Shown here: positions 34,205-46,036 of the stretch, one piece after another
How positions within the stretch are numbered: position 1 is the stretch's first letter
Layout of the letters: each line of letters opens with the position of its first letter
Source: Heterobilharzia americana
Lineage: Eukaryota; Platyhelminthes; Trematoda; Strigeidida; Schistosomatidae
Assembly: GCA_944470555.2 (NCBI GenBank)
Contig: OX104127.1
Location: forward strand, 160,741,276 to 160,805,275
Length of the DNA: 64,000 nucleotides
Direction: 5' to 3'
Program-made: the position numbers and the translations under genes
Notes under the pieces: model-generated
What the model saw: the letters and a program-made list of their open reading frames with translations, nothing else
The model's database searches: none
Told to the model about the DNA's origin: nothing

Positions 34205-35040
34205 ATTCAAAGATTTTTAATCAGTGGTAGTAGTAGTAGTAGTAATAGTAGTAGTACGTGTGTTATCAATAATTATTCCACTACTAATGGTAATAATGGT
34301 GATGACAGGGCTAAGAGGGAATTCAAAGCCAGCCTCTGCTGTGTTATGATAGAAAAAAGGCACCTCACAAGCATTACGAAGAATTCTCAATAAGGCCAGA
34401 TTTAAAGTGGCATTGAAAATAACAAACTCGTTTACAAATAAGCTTTGTAGGCTTAAACATCCTATCGATGCAATTAAGCAAAAATAATCTGGTTTACCAA
34501 ATCCTTTGCAATGATTGCGAGGTCAAGTATATAGGTCAAGGCAGTTGACTAGTTAGGGTCCATTAGAATAACACAGCACACAAAAACGTACCTAAATCAA
34601 GATAAGTAGATCCTAATAAGATAATAAATGTGGAGAAAAGCTCGGCTATAGCTCTGCACACAGTTGCACACAATCACACAGTAGGGTGGGATAGAGCGAC
34701 AACGTTGAAAACTAATTTACTTGGGTGGAGGAAGAGATTGATAAGGAGAACTTCGTCTATTGAATCAACACCAAGTACACGCAATCGAAATGATTGTGCA
34801 CCTGTCTCAGATATATGGAATACTATACTACCCTTGTCATCATAGAGGAGAAGGAGAGAGAATTAGGAATATATAAAGTCTTTCTCGAAATTGTCGAGTT
34901 ACCTGCTGATATGAATATGAACAACAAATTGTGTCCAAAAGGTTATCCAGTAAATGTTACTGTCCAACTGTGTGATATTTCTAATAAACAGACTAAAGTG
35001 GAGCAACATATAAATTCAATTTACTTACCATGGTGAAATT
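34205..35040 (+). pseudogene. Penelope-like element (family 2), most complete copy
   Basis: Starts with a (TAG)n run (34226-34256) and Asn/Ser-rich coding DNA, then DDRAKREFKAS, NKLCRLKHPIDAIK and the endonuclease box CNDCEVKYIGQ (34508-34540). After a frame shift comes SSAIALHTVAHNHTVGWDRA and, later, NRNDCAPVSDIWN. The spacing of the Cys pair, YIG and the SAxALH/HxxxW segment fits a GIY-YIG nuclease of a second PLE lineage, distinct from the SNRS-type family 1. Stops and shifts make it inactive. Confidence 0.6.
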
Positions 35041-35212
35041 CATGAGTCTATCTATGTATGATCGGTTTTAAGAATTCCTGAATGATTTGTTTTTGCCTAT
35101 ACTTTGTGAAACGTTTGGAGTCATGTTGACTGGAGGTTTGTAGAGATTTATTAATTGATTTTGGTTTTGACATCATAATGGACTGAAATCAGTTGGTGAA
35201 AGTTTGGGAAGT

Positions 35213-35390
35213 TGGCCACCCTGGATAGCTGTATGAGACCCATAGTATGAGACCCGTGAACAGTGCGCACCCACAACCCCACCAGGGATGGAACCCGGGA
35301 TCTTCAGTCTCCTTGGTCAGCATGTTATCCTTGGGCCAGTGGGTCGGAATCCAATGGTCTATATATCCTATTTTTGTGGCTAGTGGAGTG
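35213..35390 (-). repeat. Sm-alpha-like SINE (left member of a head-to-head pair)
   Basis: The minus strand has the leader (ACCATTGGATTCCGACCCA), an A-box region TGGCCCAAGGATAACATGC, a B-box-like GGGTTCCATCCC, then GGTGCGCACTGTTCACGG and an imperfect stem II with CAGCTATCCAGG. The hammerhead core is lost. Its 5' end faces the plus-strand SINE about 10 bp away. Confidence 0.65.
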
Positions 35391-35397
35391 AAAAATG

Positions 35398-35660
35398 AGT
35401 ACAGTTACTCATCGATGATATTGCGTGATGGTCGCGGTATATCGTGAATTGACAGAAGTAGGAAATACGGACCAATGGATTCCGACCTAACGGCTTAATG
35501 GTAGCGTGCTGGCCACAAAACGTGAAGGTCAAATGTTTGATTCCTGCTGGGGTGGGTCATGAGTGCTCACTGCTGACGATTCGCATACGAAGATGAAATA
35601 GTTATCCAGTGCTCCTGGTTTTCCAATGTCCCTGCAATTAATGTCAGTCCATGGTGAAGT
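35398..35660 (+). repeat. Sm-alpha-like SINE, full length (right member of pair)
   Basis: All parts are present in order: leader (CAGTTACTCATCGATGA, TATCGTGAATTGACAG, CAATGGATTCCGACC), A box TAACGGCTTAATGG, B-box-like GTTTGATTCC, hammerhead-like part (35568-35611) and a tail ending near CAGTCCATGGTG. It is the most complete SINE of this type in the window. Repeated at 56873-57135. Confidence 0.7.
35568..35611 (+). ncRNA. Degenerate hammerhead motif
   Basis: CACTG (35568-35572) and CAGTG (35607-35611) pair as stem I. CTGACGA (35573-35579) is a perfect CUGANGA core, GAAA is kept (35595-35598), and the NUH triplet is ATC (35604-35606). Stem II has mutated to TTCG/CGAA with extra bases, so the fold is doubtful. 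Confidence 0.5.
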
Positions 35661-36118
35661 CCAAACTAAAATCATATTTACTGTCTCTACTCATATTCAT
35701 TTTCAGATTGACTAGACATTTATTTAGAAATGTTAATGTTAATGAAATCGTTACTCCCGTAGTTGTACTTCCAAAGTCCCCAGTCAATTAAAGCAGTTGA
35801 TTCTCTGGACAGTGAAATGACTACTAACTACCTTGTAGAAATCAATATCGTTAAGATATTTGTTACTGTGAACCAGTAACACTGGATATTTGTCTCATCA
35901 ATTGATGCTGATCCATAATTCTCTATTTCTAAACTCTCAATACTAACTTGTCATTGTATTGTAAGCATAGCTCAAATCTCATTGAATACACCTAGATGGT
36001 GAATAAGAAAATACATTAACCTAGAAGTGCACATAAAATTTATTCACATCAATAGTTAGCTACATTTTCATTTGCTTCAAAACCTTTTTTGACTTCTCAT
36101 CTGTACAATTTTCAACAC
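35661..36118. other. No feature recognised
   Basis: AT-rich with no assignment. Confidence 0.4.
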
Positions 36119-36170
36119 CCGTCAGTATATACTAATTGAATGACACTGATTGATTATGACTAAAATATTA
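36119..36170 (+). repeat. Left flanking direct repeat of PLE insertion
   Basis: About 50 bp beginning GTCAGTATATACTAATT, repeated at 37162-37213 with three mismatches. The two copies bracket the PLE exactly, so they are probably a long target-site duplication; a terminal repeat of the element is the alternative. Confidence 0.7.
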
Positions 36171-36866
36171 AACAGCGTAATGAGAAGATGAAGATTATTA
36201 TCTGAAACATGTTGTGATGTATTAGAGCTATACATTTCGAACAATCTGATCACACATGGACTTGTCAAACTATTTATATGAAAATTTACGAAAAGGTCAA
36301 TCAAGTTAATGGGAAGGAAACATAGGAGGAATAGGAAGGGATAGAAAAGGAAAAGAAAAACCTTATTCTTGGTATGAAAATTAAAATCAATACTACCAAG
36401 GTAGGTTGAACGTGAGTACAAATTGATTTTGTATACATAAAGCGGGTGGGGTGGGGTGGGGGTTGAATTTACGGATGGCAAGAGCTTGAATAAATTTAAG
36501 CACTCGGCTCTGACCACTTTTATGTAGTACTTTAAAGGCTGTTTTCTTTCATGTCTATCCTATGGTTAGTTTCTAGTATATGTTTAGCGATGGACGAAGA
36601 TGGATGGATGTTTGTCACCTGCACTTATTGGATCTGTTCAGGTCATTTGTTTTTGTAGCCACTTAGGTACATGTTCAGCCTTCCGTAACTGCATATCATC
36701 ACGATTACTCCTCCCCATATATATATGTGTGTGTCCACACATACATGTAAATTGATAAACACAGTGGGATGTGATGTAATCGTTTATATGTTGTTTCGGT
36801 TTGTGCTGTAACATGGACTTGGTCTTCTCTACAATGATGACCTTAGCTGCATAATACGTTTTACAG
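36171..36866 (-). pseudogene. PLE (family 1) 3' part: linker, GIY-YIG domain and 3' UTR
   Basis: The minus strand reads LRSAICKTYYAAKVIIVEKT, then NDYITSHCVYQFTCMCGHTH (first Tyr and Cys pair), IYMGRSNR (YIG changed to YMG with an extra dipeptide from an AT run) and AEHVPKWLQKQM, then a stop. Later bases encode decayed remains and reach the 3' UTR with GATCAGATTGTTCGAAATG, homologous to 23180-23200. The reverse transcriptase part that should precede it lies next to it in opposite orientation. Confidence 0.7.
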
Positions 36867-37163
36867 ATGGCCGATCTTAATTTCCATAGCTATTGTCCAG
36901 TCCAATACAAAGGTGGTTTAGTCACATGCTTATTGAACAGGATAAACCGTATGTGCACCGATGACACCAGGGAGGAAGAAGCCAACTTACTGACGACAAC
37001 TCTGATACAGAATGGATACCCGTTGAGATTTATCGACCGGTGCAAAAGTTATGTACCATTGAAAAGTATACAGTGTTCCGTTGCTAACAAAAATGTCTAC
37101 ATCTCATTACCATTTAGAGGTGATTCACATAGCTTTGTTGTGAGGAAAAGACTTAGATCGGCC
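36867..37163 (+). pseudogene. PLE (family 1) reverse transcriptase C-terminal part, inverted relative to its 3' part
   Basis: The open frame of 103 codons reads LNFHSYCPVQYKGGLVTCLL, NGYPLRFIDRC and VVRKRLRSAV and is collinear with residues 1-95 of the element at 22323. It ends at the codons where the minus-strand piece begins (both contain AGATCGGCC). Together the two pieces reconstitute the order thumb-linker-endonuclease only if one is reversed. No stop lies inside the PLE-derived part. Confidence 0.75.
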
Positions 37164-37213
37164 GTCAGTATATACTAATTTAATGACACTAATTGATGAT
37201 GACTAAAATATTA
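37162..37213 (+). repeat. Right flanking direct repeat of PLE insertion
   Basis: Second copy of the ~50-bp flank, directly after the RLRSA codons, ending TGACTAAAATATTA. Confidence 0.7.
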
Positions 37214-40200
37214 GGGGTTATTGTAATAATGAGACTTCAACTTCATTCATTCATTGATTCAGAAGTAACTAGCACCCTATAATTATTGCTCAAAATCTAA
37301 TTCACCACAGTTATATAACCAACACTGGAGTTGATTTATGAAAATAAACGTCATGATGATTAAGAAAGTGTGTTATATGAGAGAGAAGTTAACAGGTCGT
37401 CATTATATTGGATAGTAAGATGAATAGAAGTGAGAAGGTGAGAGTAGGTCTTGAAACCAATCGAAAAATAAGGTGACAATTAATTACAAAAATGTCTGGT
37501 AAGCAAGAACACAAGAAGCTTGTCTATCTACACCTCACTCACACCTTCAAAGGGTTCCGATTCCCACATGGATGAGTAATAAACTGAGTGATGCAATAAA
37601 AGGAACTATCCAGCTGACAAATTACTTCGTCTATCAGAATATTATTGCTTATCGAGATAGTCGAAAGTGGATAACTTGCCAATCTCTGTTTCCTCTGATT
37701 GTATGTACCAATTCACATATATGTGGCAAAGCACATATATTAGAAGAAGAGAGAAAAGGATTCTTGTCCACCTTTATGAACATATCCTGAAGGATTTGAA
37801 TCTTGAGAGTTCACAGGGTTAAATAGGGTGGTTGGTCAGCGTTTACTCTATACTTGACATAAAGTCGACATATTGAAGTGATTTAATTAAAGTGGTCAGT
37901 TGATATTTGAAACTCACTATTTCGTGGTTTCCTTGACCAGTTGCAATTAAAACAATCAAAACTGATCTATGGATCTAGAATGATACAGTTGTCAATCTCT
38001 ACTTATCTTGGAAATTTTAATCTCCTACATTTGTAACTTCTGGATTTCATGATCTCATGACTCGTAGTTTTCTTCAATTCATTTTTCCATCTACTTCAAA
38101 ACCTACCTTCGACTTCTCAGTTGCATTCATCTTATTACTCAATAGAAAGAAATAAACCTGTTGATTTCTTATGTGACGCTTTCTTAACCATGATACTCTT
38201 TCGCATAAATTTATGAATAACACTGTGCATAATATATATACATATGTATATATCATCAACGTCGGTCAACCTAACTCGCTTGGTATCACACACATATTTT
38301 TCATTATAAACATTATATTCTGTAGGTTGTAAAGCAGCTGAGTACAATCCAAGAAATACATATGCCTGCTTATCCTGCCTGCTATTCTTCTTCTTCTTCT
38401 CCTTCTTGCTTTATTCAAATTTATGGAAAAGAAGAATTTTATACAGTGTATTAAGGTGATATGGAGAATCATTTTTAAGAAGAAAAAAGGCATAGTTTTT
38501 ATTTGTAAACAACCACATAAAATATAAGCCACCTTTGCTTTATTGTCCATTTAAACAAAGAAGACTATACTAATCTTTTCGGCTTTGACTGACTTTAAAG
38601 GCTACCCTGGCAACTGTTCAAATGACCAATTGGGCTTTGATATTTCGCCTGGAAAACTACTTTCCTATAAAATAAGGCAATCTAATTGGCTATCTCTCTC
38701 GCTCTCTCTCTCATCATTTACTAGGCTTTTGAAGTCATCCTGAGTTTTGTTTGCAAGTATACTTGAATGCAGCAAAATATTTCAGCTATCTTTAAACTAG
38801 CTAAGTGCATATACAGTCTGTGTAATAATTTACATGAATTTAGATGCCTGAACAATTACCAAGCAATCCAAACAGTACTGTGAAATGAAAAAGTATTTTT
38901 GTTGCAAACAATGAGGATAATAATGGTTTGGTATTCTTTAAGCCTTGGTATTTTTCTTCTCTTCTTGTCAGTGTTGTCATGGCCAGCATCTGTAGAAAGT
39001 TAATACAGAAAATATCACTCAACCTGATAATGAAACCTCCATAACAAAATAGGAAACCAATAGAAAACGTTCGCAGATGAAAGCTAAGGGGAAAAAAATG
39101 TTAAGGAAACAATATATTCATGATATAGTTGGTATTTTATTTCAGTTAGACAATCCAGTGAGGTGTATTGACACAGTCACAGTTTCATCAGTTGAACAGA
39201 TTAATTCCTTTATGAAGCTGGTTGATAGAAAATATTGCTGAATCAGATTTGACCAACATATGTGCATCAGTGTGTTGAACACCATGTTAGCGTAATTCTC
39301 ATATTAACCTCAGCTAGAAACTCTCCCTTACATATTCATTTGAACAAGATGAAAAAGGACATCAGATTGTTCTTTCACAATTCTTAGTCCTCTGAATATC
39401 AAAGATAATTTATCTAAGAAATCATCTTCTCCTCAATAGGAAGGAACTTCAAAGCTGTCTACTAATCATCTCAAAGATGAATTATTCTCATTTCTTTTCA
39501 GTAGAAACAAAGACAAATATTACAGTTGTATGCGTGTGTGAGGATTCTGCTTTTCCAAAGTAATTCACAAGAGTATCCTGTCAGCTTAAATTTCATCTTA
39601 GTGCAAAGAAACTGATTAGCATCAGAAGTTAAGCGAATTCTCCAGCCTTTATGAAATGTATAAAGTAAAGTATATTTTCGCTTACTTCAAATAAGATTGG
39701 CATATTTATGCTACCATGGAGTAGATTTTGTCAAGTTTTTATCACCACGAATATTGGATGACTTCACCTTATCCTCTTACTTCTTTCTCTTCAGTTGTTT
39801 AGGACACTTTCAAGTTATACTATCTTATCTGTTTATGTGTCCATCGATGACCTCGATTTCTAAGCACATATGTGTCAACCGTAACCCCCTTGAAAGGCAG
39901 CTGAGATCTGCGTCTTCTTCAACCGGTCTTCATTTTGTCTAAGTGAAGAAGTCAGCCCTTTGACTAGTGTGTGTGTGTGTGTCTCATCAATTACTACCTT
40001 TTTAACAGTGCACGACTACACTATGCAGTCAGTGATGGTAGGCATTCTTTCTTAGTCAATAAGATTTATTCTTCTACTAATATATAAAAAACAATCATTT
40101 CTAATGAAGTTCATTGTGACTAGTGAAATCATTTTGCTGGTATAACAGCCACAAGTGGATATTTTTCCCATTGAAGTTAGTTCCGATTAGATCATTCTCT

Positions 40201-41059
40201 CTCCTTGCTAAATACCGTTAAGTTATCTTCAAGTGATTATCTCCTCAGTAGGAGTGATTCCAGGTACACTGGTATATACAATTTCAATGAAATGTCAACA
40301 TCACAGAGAATAATTTATTTAAAAGCAGACTTTGAAATGTAAAAATCTGATTACTGCATGTGAACAGTACTAACAGTACTTAGTGTATCTCACCACCTAC
40401 TGGTGTGTTTTTCTAGTTAACTAACTTCCATTTGATCTAATAACAACATGTCATGCATTGCATCATGTTGTTTCAAACTTTCATCATTTATTCCCTTCTA
40501 TCATTCAACAGTTATGATGTTTGTCTATATTGTGAAGAAAACATTCATTTCAGTGTACTACTACAGGCAGGCGGCAGTAGGATGACTCAATGCATCAAGT
40601 GCATAGAGTTTACCAATTTTATAACTATATCTCACATCGAAATCACGTTTGAAAATACGCATCACCAAACACCTCCTCTTACATACTCACTCTTTTCATA
40701 TCAAGTGAGAACAGCACTGATTGATTTGAACAGATAAACTGTGAAGAGAGTCAAATCAGACTGAAGACATACACCTGCCAACAAATAACCATGTGTACTT
40801 GAAAGAAACTTGAGTAACACATGATGTCTGTAATACTTCAACTATACAGATGCTTAGCATCTTTATGAAGTAGTAGTATCAGGATAAAATGTATTTCATC
40901 AGTGGGATATTTATATTACAACACATTAATGTCAACCATAGTTACCATCAAATGTTTGCAGTTCCACTTCCTTCAAACAATAACCTATACAATTATGTCT
41001 TACTTACCCTGGTTAAGATAAAAACAAAGATATTGCATTTCAAAGTGAATAGACTAGAG
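37214..41059. other. No feature recognised (3.8 kb)
   Basis: No mobile element or convincing exon was seen. A 72-codon plus frame at 37572-37790 (LTNYFVYQN, CTNSHICGKAHI) has a faint PLE-like look that I could not substantiate. (TG)n at 39966-39980 and a TTCTTC run near 38390 are the only simple repeats of note. Confidence 0.4.
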
Positions 41060-41165
41060 AATATGGGTGCACACTGCTCAAGGGTCCTGCAATAGGATGA
41101 AACAGCTGTCCAGTTTCACCCAGGTTTCCTTTCTTCCTCCAACAGTCTACGATGAATAACAACTT
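41060..41165 (+). repeat. Sm-alpha-like SINE 3' fragment with hammerhead
   Basis: Contains only the 3' half of the SINE: hammerhead-like part and tail (TTTCACCCAGGTTTCC ... AGTCTACGATGAAT). The tRNA-like half is missing. Confidence 0.6.
41072..41114 (+). ncRNA. Hammerhead motif with intact stem II, stem III and GUC
   Basis: CACTG (41072-41076) pairs with CAGT (41111-41114). Stem II is GTCC/GGAT, GAAAC is intact (41099-41103), and stem III is two pairs closed by an AGCT loop, followed by a GTC cleavage triplet (41108-41110). The core reads CTCAAGG instead of CTGANGA, so this copy should be inactive, but it preserves the ancestral stem III that the copies at 1865 and 8389 lost. Confidence 0.55.
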
Positions 41166-41939
41166 GAAACTATTTCCAAATCTCTACAACTCCCTCACTC
41201 AATATTATCACATAATTGTTAATAATCATGAATTATTTCTCTTCAGATTTATTAATATCTCATCAGTAAGAAACAGCTGAAAATAACCACAAACAATTTA
41301 TAAGGTAAATCAGGTTAAATAGAAATTCTTTATAAAAATCATCAAGGTACATTCATTCATTCATATAATCGCCTTGGTTACACAGTGACTACTTTATTTA
41401 ATAATTGAGCAATGTTATAAACTTAAAGGTGTTTCTAACAATGTGACATGAAGTGAAATGTTTCTAAGAAGAAGAAGAAGAAGAAGAAGAAGCCCCTAAC
41501 CCCCAATGTACAGAATTTTATAGCTTTTAAATCCTAAATTATTGATGATTGGAGTTTATTCAGTTTAAGATTGTGTTAACTTTGCTAGAAATTTAGGAAT
41601 TGAAAGGAGATAAATTATGCAGACTAGAATCTATTGAATTCTGGCAACACACCCCACATAAATAATTGATAATCTATCTAATAGGTGATTACTATGAAGA
41701 AGAAGAAGAAGAAGGTGTACTACACTTGAAACAGCATTTACATCAAAAGTGTTCTAACCAAATTACTCGATAGAACAGATGGCTTTTACAAATGCTGAAG
41801 AGGGATATATCTAAAAATAAAGACAAATATGGAAATATATTAATTACTAGTCACCTGTATTATTTATCAGTCTGTCAGGGCACTTTTATACAGCAATTCA
41901 TAGCAACTGCTTTGAGAATGCACACAGATTTGCAAACCT
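41166..41939. other. No gene; AAG microsatellites
   Basis: (AAG)n at 41466-41492 and (GAA)n at about 41695-41715 are the only features. The latter differs slightly in the duplicate (an ACT interruption near 63178). Confidence 0.5.
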
Positions 41940-42500
<561 letters not shown>

Positions 42501-43989
42501 CAAAACTGAATACTCACTTCACCACCATCCAGCCTTACAACTTTCTATTTCATTATGTGAATGGAGGGTGTGTAGGTAGTTAGATAGGCGGGGACTCAGC
42601 CAATAAATAACATCAGTGTGATCTTGCTTTCCTTGCCACCGAAACCCAGATACCTACAAATCTTCAGTGTGTGATTCAAGGGACAACGTTCTGATCGACG
42701 TCCTAATAATAATAATAATATTCATAGTAATAATGACGATAATCATAATTTGTTCTTGTTAATATTAGCATACACTAGTTCACAGCTTCATTACAAAAAG
42801 AGATTTCATTGAAACTTCGATAGTCGTACACACCACTGATGATTTCAGATAATTGACTCAGGTTGTGTGTGTGTGTGTGTGTGCGTGCATGTGTGAATGA
42901 AGGAGAATATTTTGAGTTGCTAAGGCAATATTAATTTACAGTGGCACAAAAGATTTAACAAAGAGAGAGAGAGAGAGAGAGAGATAAGACCATTCGTATA
43001 TATGACATATACTGTCACAGTGATGATGATGATGATGATGACTAATGGGTGTGGTAGAATGTTTTCATCACAGACGACATTGAATATACTCAGAATACAT
43101 TGGATGAATGTGATGAATGTTTACAAATGAGTGTGTTTGCTAGCTGTTTATCAGATTAAAATTGGCTTGCTTGCTTGCTTGTTTGGTGAGTGAGTGAGTG
43201 ACTGACTGACTGACTGGAGAAGTGTTCAATGTACTCCAGATGATCGTCATAGTTCGTCATCCAAGAAGGCATATCACTTCTATTTCATAATGACCAAGAA
43301 TTGATGTTGAATTCGGCTGGCTGGCTGGCTAGCGGCTGGCTAGCTGGCTAGCTGGCTGGGTGGCTGGTGATTGGGAAGAAGACTACGAAAGAACTCGATC
43401 AGCACTCGATGCACTGTGGCCACCAGATTAGTTGACTCAACATCGTAATGCACTTTGATTGACGTTAATTGGATGCAAGTGATCGGTAGGAAGCCCTTGA
43501 ACTAACTAGCTTTTGTGCTTTTTAGGACTGGTCAACAAGGCTGATCTATAAATAACCTCGTTAGAACAGAGGTCCGTCTAAGACTCGAACCCACCTCATT
43601 CTGCCAATTGCTTCCAACCAACTAAATCTACAGTTGACCATCACGAACATTTGTCTGACTTACATTAGTCGGTAGATACTTGCATCCTCCTCATTTACTC
43701 AGCTCTCTTCTTCCCCTTGTATTCTATGCCTTAGCTGAAAATTTGGCCACTGTTTCGTTCTACTACACATGACCAGTTAGTTATCTGAAGTGATGAGTGA
43801 TTGAAAATCTATAACCTTCTCATATCTACCTAACCCTTTCTTGTCTCACAGTAGTTCAGCTGGACAAAATAAATGGCTACTGAGCAGTACACTGAGAACT
43901 GTTAATAGGTTATCAGATATATTATTACTGAAACTAGATGACAAAATAGTGAGTAAATCTAAAATTGGCCTTTTTGTAACAGGCCTTTG
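42501..43989. other. Spacer rich in simple repeats; no gene
   Basis: (GT)n at 42864-42882, (GA)n at 42963-42985, (GAT)n at 43019-43040, TTGC, GAGT and GACT tetranucleotide runs at 43161-43216, and a GGCT/AGCT cluster at 43316-43366. No mobile element or exon recognised. Confidence 0.6.
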
Positions 43990-44494
43990 TAACAGGCTGC
44001 AACATTTGAACAGGTCAACTATTTATTATCATGGATCCACTTCATGCGCCATCATCATCATCATCATCATCATGATTGGGTTCTCAATGAATAACAGGCT
44101 GCAACATTTGATCAGGTCAATTATTTATCATGAAATTTGTAATGTGATGCTGATGCTGAAAGTGATATGGAGTAGGAGTAGGTGTAGGTGTAGGGGTAGG
44201 GGTGTTGCAGTGACAAGAAAACAAACAGGTGGATGGTATGAATGAAGAAAATTCAATTCAATTCAAATCGAATCAAAATCATCATCATCATCATCATCAT
44301 GTGTAATTAATGTGATAACATGCATTATATTAAGTTGTATGCATAGTTAGTCGGCTGTGTGTCAAGCAAGAGAGAGAGAGAGGGAGAGAGAGAACTAAGT
44401 GCTGTATGTTGAGAGTGGAATCCATGTGGTGATTGCGTTGTGTCATTTGAAATTATATACATGATGGTGATTTACGGGATGGGAGAGTTGTGAA

Positions 44495-44523
44495 GGGGGT
44501 GGGGGTTGGGGTTGGGGGGTGGG
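44495..44523 (+). other. Potential G-quadruplex run (repeated in units B and C)
   Basis: Five runs of three or more G separated by one or two bases (GGGGGTGGGGGTTGGGG and onward). Copies lie at 47489-47517 and 50486-50514. The spacing is well suited to a G-quadruplex. Confidence 0.6.
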
Positions 44524-45277
44524 CGAACTGCCTGATTCTCACGTCTCGTTTACGGAAAGGCCAGAGAGAGGAGAGACTGACTGACTGACTGACCAACTTG
44601 TTCATGAATGGTCGTCAATCGAGACCAATGGCGCACGTTGAAAGTCAGTAGTAGTAGAAGTAATACTGAATATAAATAACCGAGCCGAATATCACATGCT
44701 TAAAATAATGATAATTACAGCGAGAGAAAATTGTTTTCGGCTAATTGGTTGGTGCCAAGGGGAAGAGTGGTTTTCGTTAGCTGCACTATTATCGCTAGTA
44801 TCCTATTGATGATGATGATGATGAAGAAGTCTGTCATAGTCTATCATAAGCAAAACAAGAGCTGCTGCAACTTGGACAAGAGAAGCAATTTGACAAAGAA
44901 GAAGAAGCCCGAGAAAGTGTTTGTTATTCAGGCGTTGACTACTAAATTATCCGTGAGTCAGTCAGTCAGTCAGTCGGCAGAGAGTGAGCGGTCGGAGAAG
45001 TGAAAACAAAAATCTTGATTGATTCTGCTGTCAACTGAATTCATTCTCCTGCTCCACACAAACTCATCTCACCTTTGCATCAATCTCATTGCTTTACAGG
45101 GAGTAAGAGAACAAAGAAGAAGGAGACGAGGAAGAAGAAGAAGAAGAAGAAGATCTATTTTCTGTTACAAAAGTCTATATCTTATTACCAGAAATTGTGG
45201 TCGAGTGAGCACAAGAATTTTATCTCTCCTGTGCTAAACACAATATATCTCATAAACGTGAGTTTCTATGACATTTA

Positions 45278-45320
<43 letters not shown>

Positions 45321-45684
45321 CTTCATGGACTCACTTTTAAATCATGTTATATTTGACAACCAGTCAGTCAGTCAGTCAGCCAGCCCGCCCACTGGGAGGA
45401 GGAGGAGGTGGAGGAAGCCAAGAGAGAAATAAATAATAGTTGGTAGCTAAATTATCATTATTACATTACTATTATTATTACTCGACATATTCTTCAATCA
45501 AATGGATAATATTGACTATCTAGCCTATTATGCGAGTAGCGTGAATTCACGATCACACGAGATGAGATGAGATGAGATGAGACCAGTTGAAATGTTTGTT
45601 ATTTGTTCTCTAGTCATTATCCCCCGATGTTGATGACTGACTGATATGCGAACGAGATGTCTGAGGAATGACCGACTGACTGAG

Positions 45685-45728
45685 TGGGTGAGTGGGTGAG
45701 TGGGGGTGGGTGGGTGGCTAGGGGTGGG
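45685..45728 (+). other. Second potential G-quadruplex region (repeated at 48685-48728)
   Basis: Seven G tracts of at least three within 44 bp (GGGTGAGTGGG, GGGGGTGGGTGGG, GGGGTGGG). Confidence 0.55.
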
Positions 45729-46020
45729 AATATCTTAGATAATACGAATTAGTGGTTGACTGACTGACTGACTGACTGACTCTAGGTGAAATGGGCCACA
45801 ATGGCACAGATTTGGTCACTCTTTTACGTCGTCTTCTAATCTAAAGCTAAGCTTGACTAGGTGTGATATTTTCAATTTCCCTCTTCCTCTTCTTCTTCTC
45901 CTTGCCTTGTCTTGCCTTGCTTCCTGCCATACACTTTTTGTTTGGCTACTTTGATGATATGAGTCTTTTCTCTGACATTGCTACTACTCGTGTGGAATTC
46001 GTCGGCAGCTAACCCTAAAC

Positions 46021-46036
46021 GATCCATCGATGGATC
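46021..46036. repeat. Perfect 16-bp palindrome
   Basis: GATCCATCGATGGATC is its own complement. It recurs at 49021-49036 with the tandem unit. Confidence 0.6.

Noticed and set aside
37572..37790. 72-codon frame with faint GIY-YIG likeness (CTNSHICGKAHI)
   Set aside because: No YIG box, no following Arg or Glu motif, and no matching DNA in other PLE copies of the window.
43841..44245. 134-codon plus frame with Ile run and RCRCRGRG
   Set aside because: Built on CAT and GTAGGT simple repeats. Its 5' part lies outside the tandem unit while the 3' part repeats, so no conserved protein is implied.
45019..45356. Arg- or Lys-rich and Tyr-rich frames (also at 48013-48356)
   Set aside because: They are translations of GAA and ATT microsatellites and change length with the unit count.
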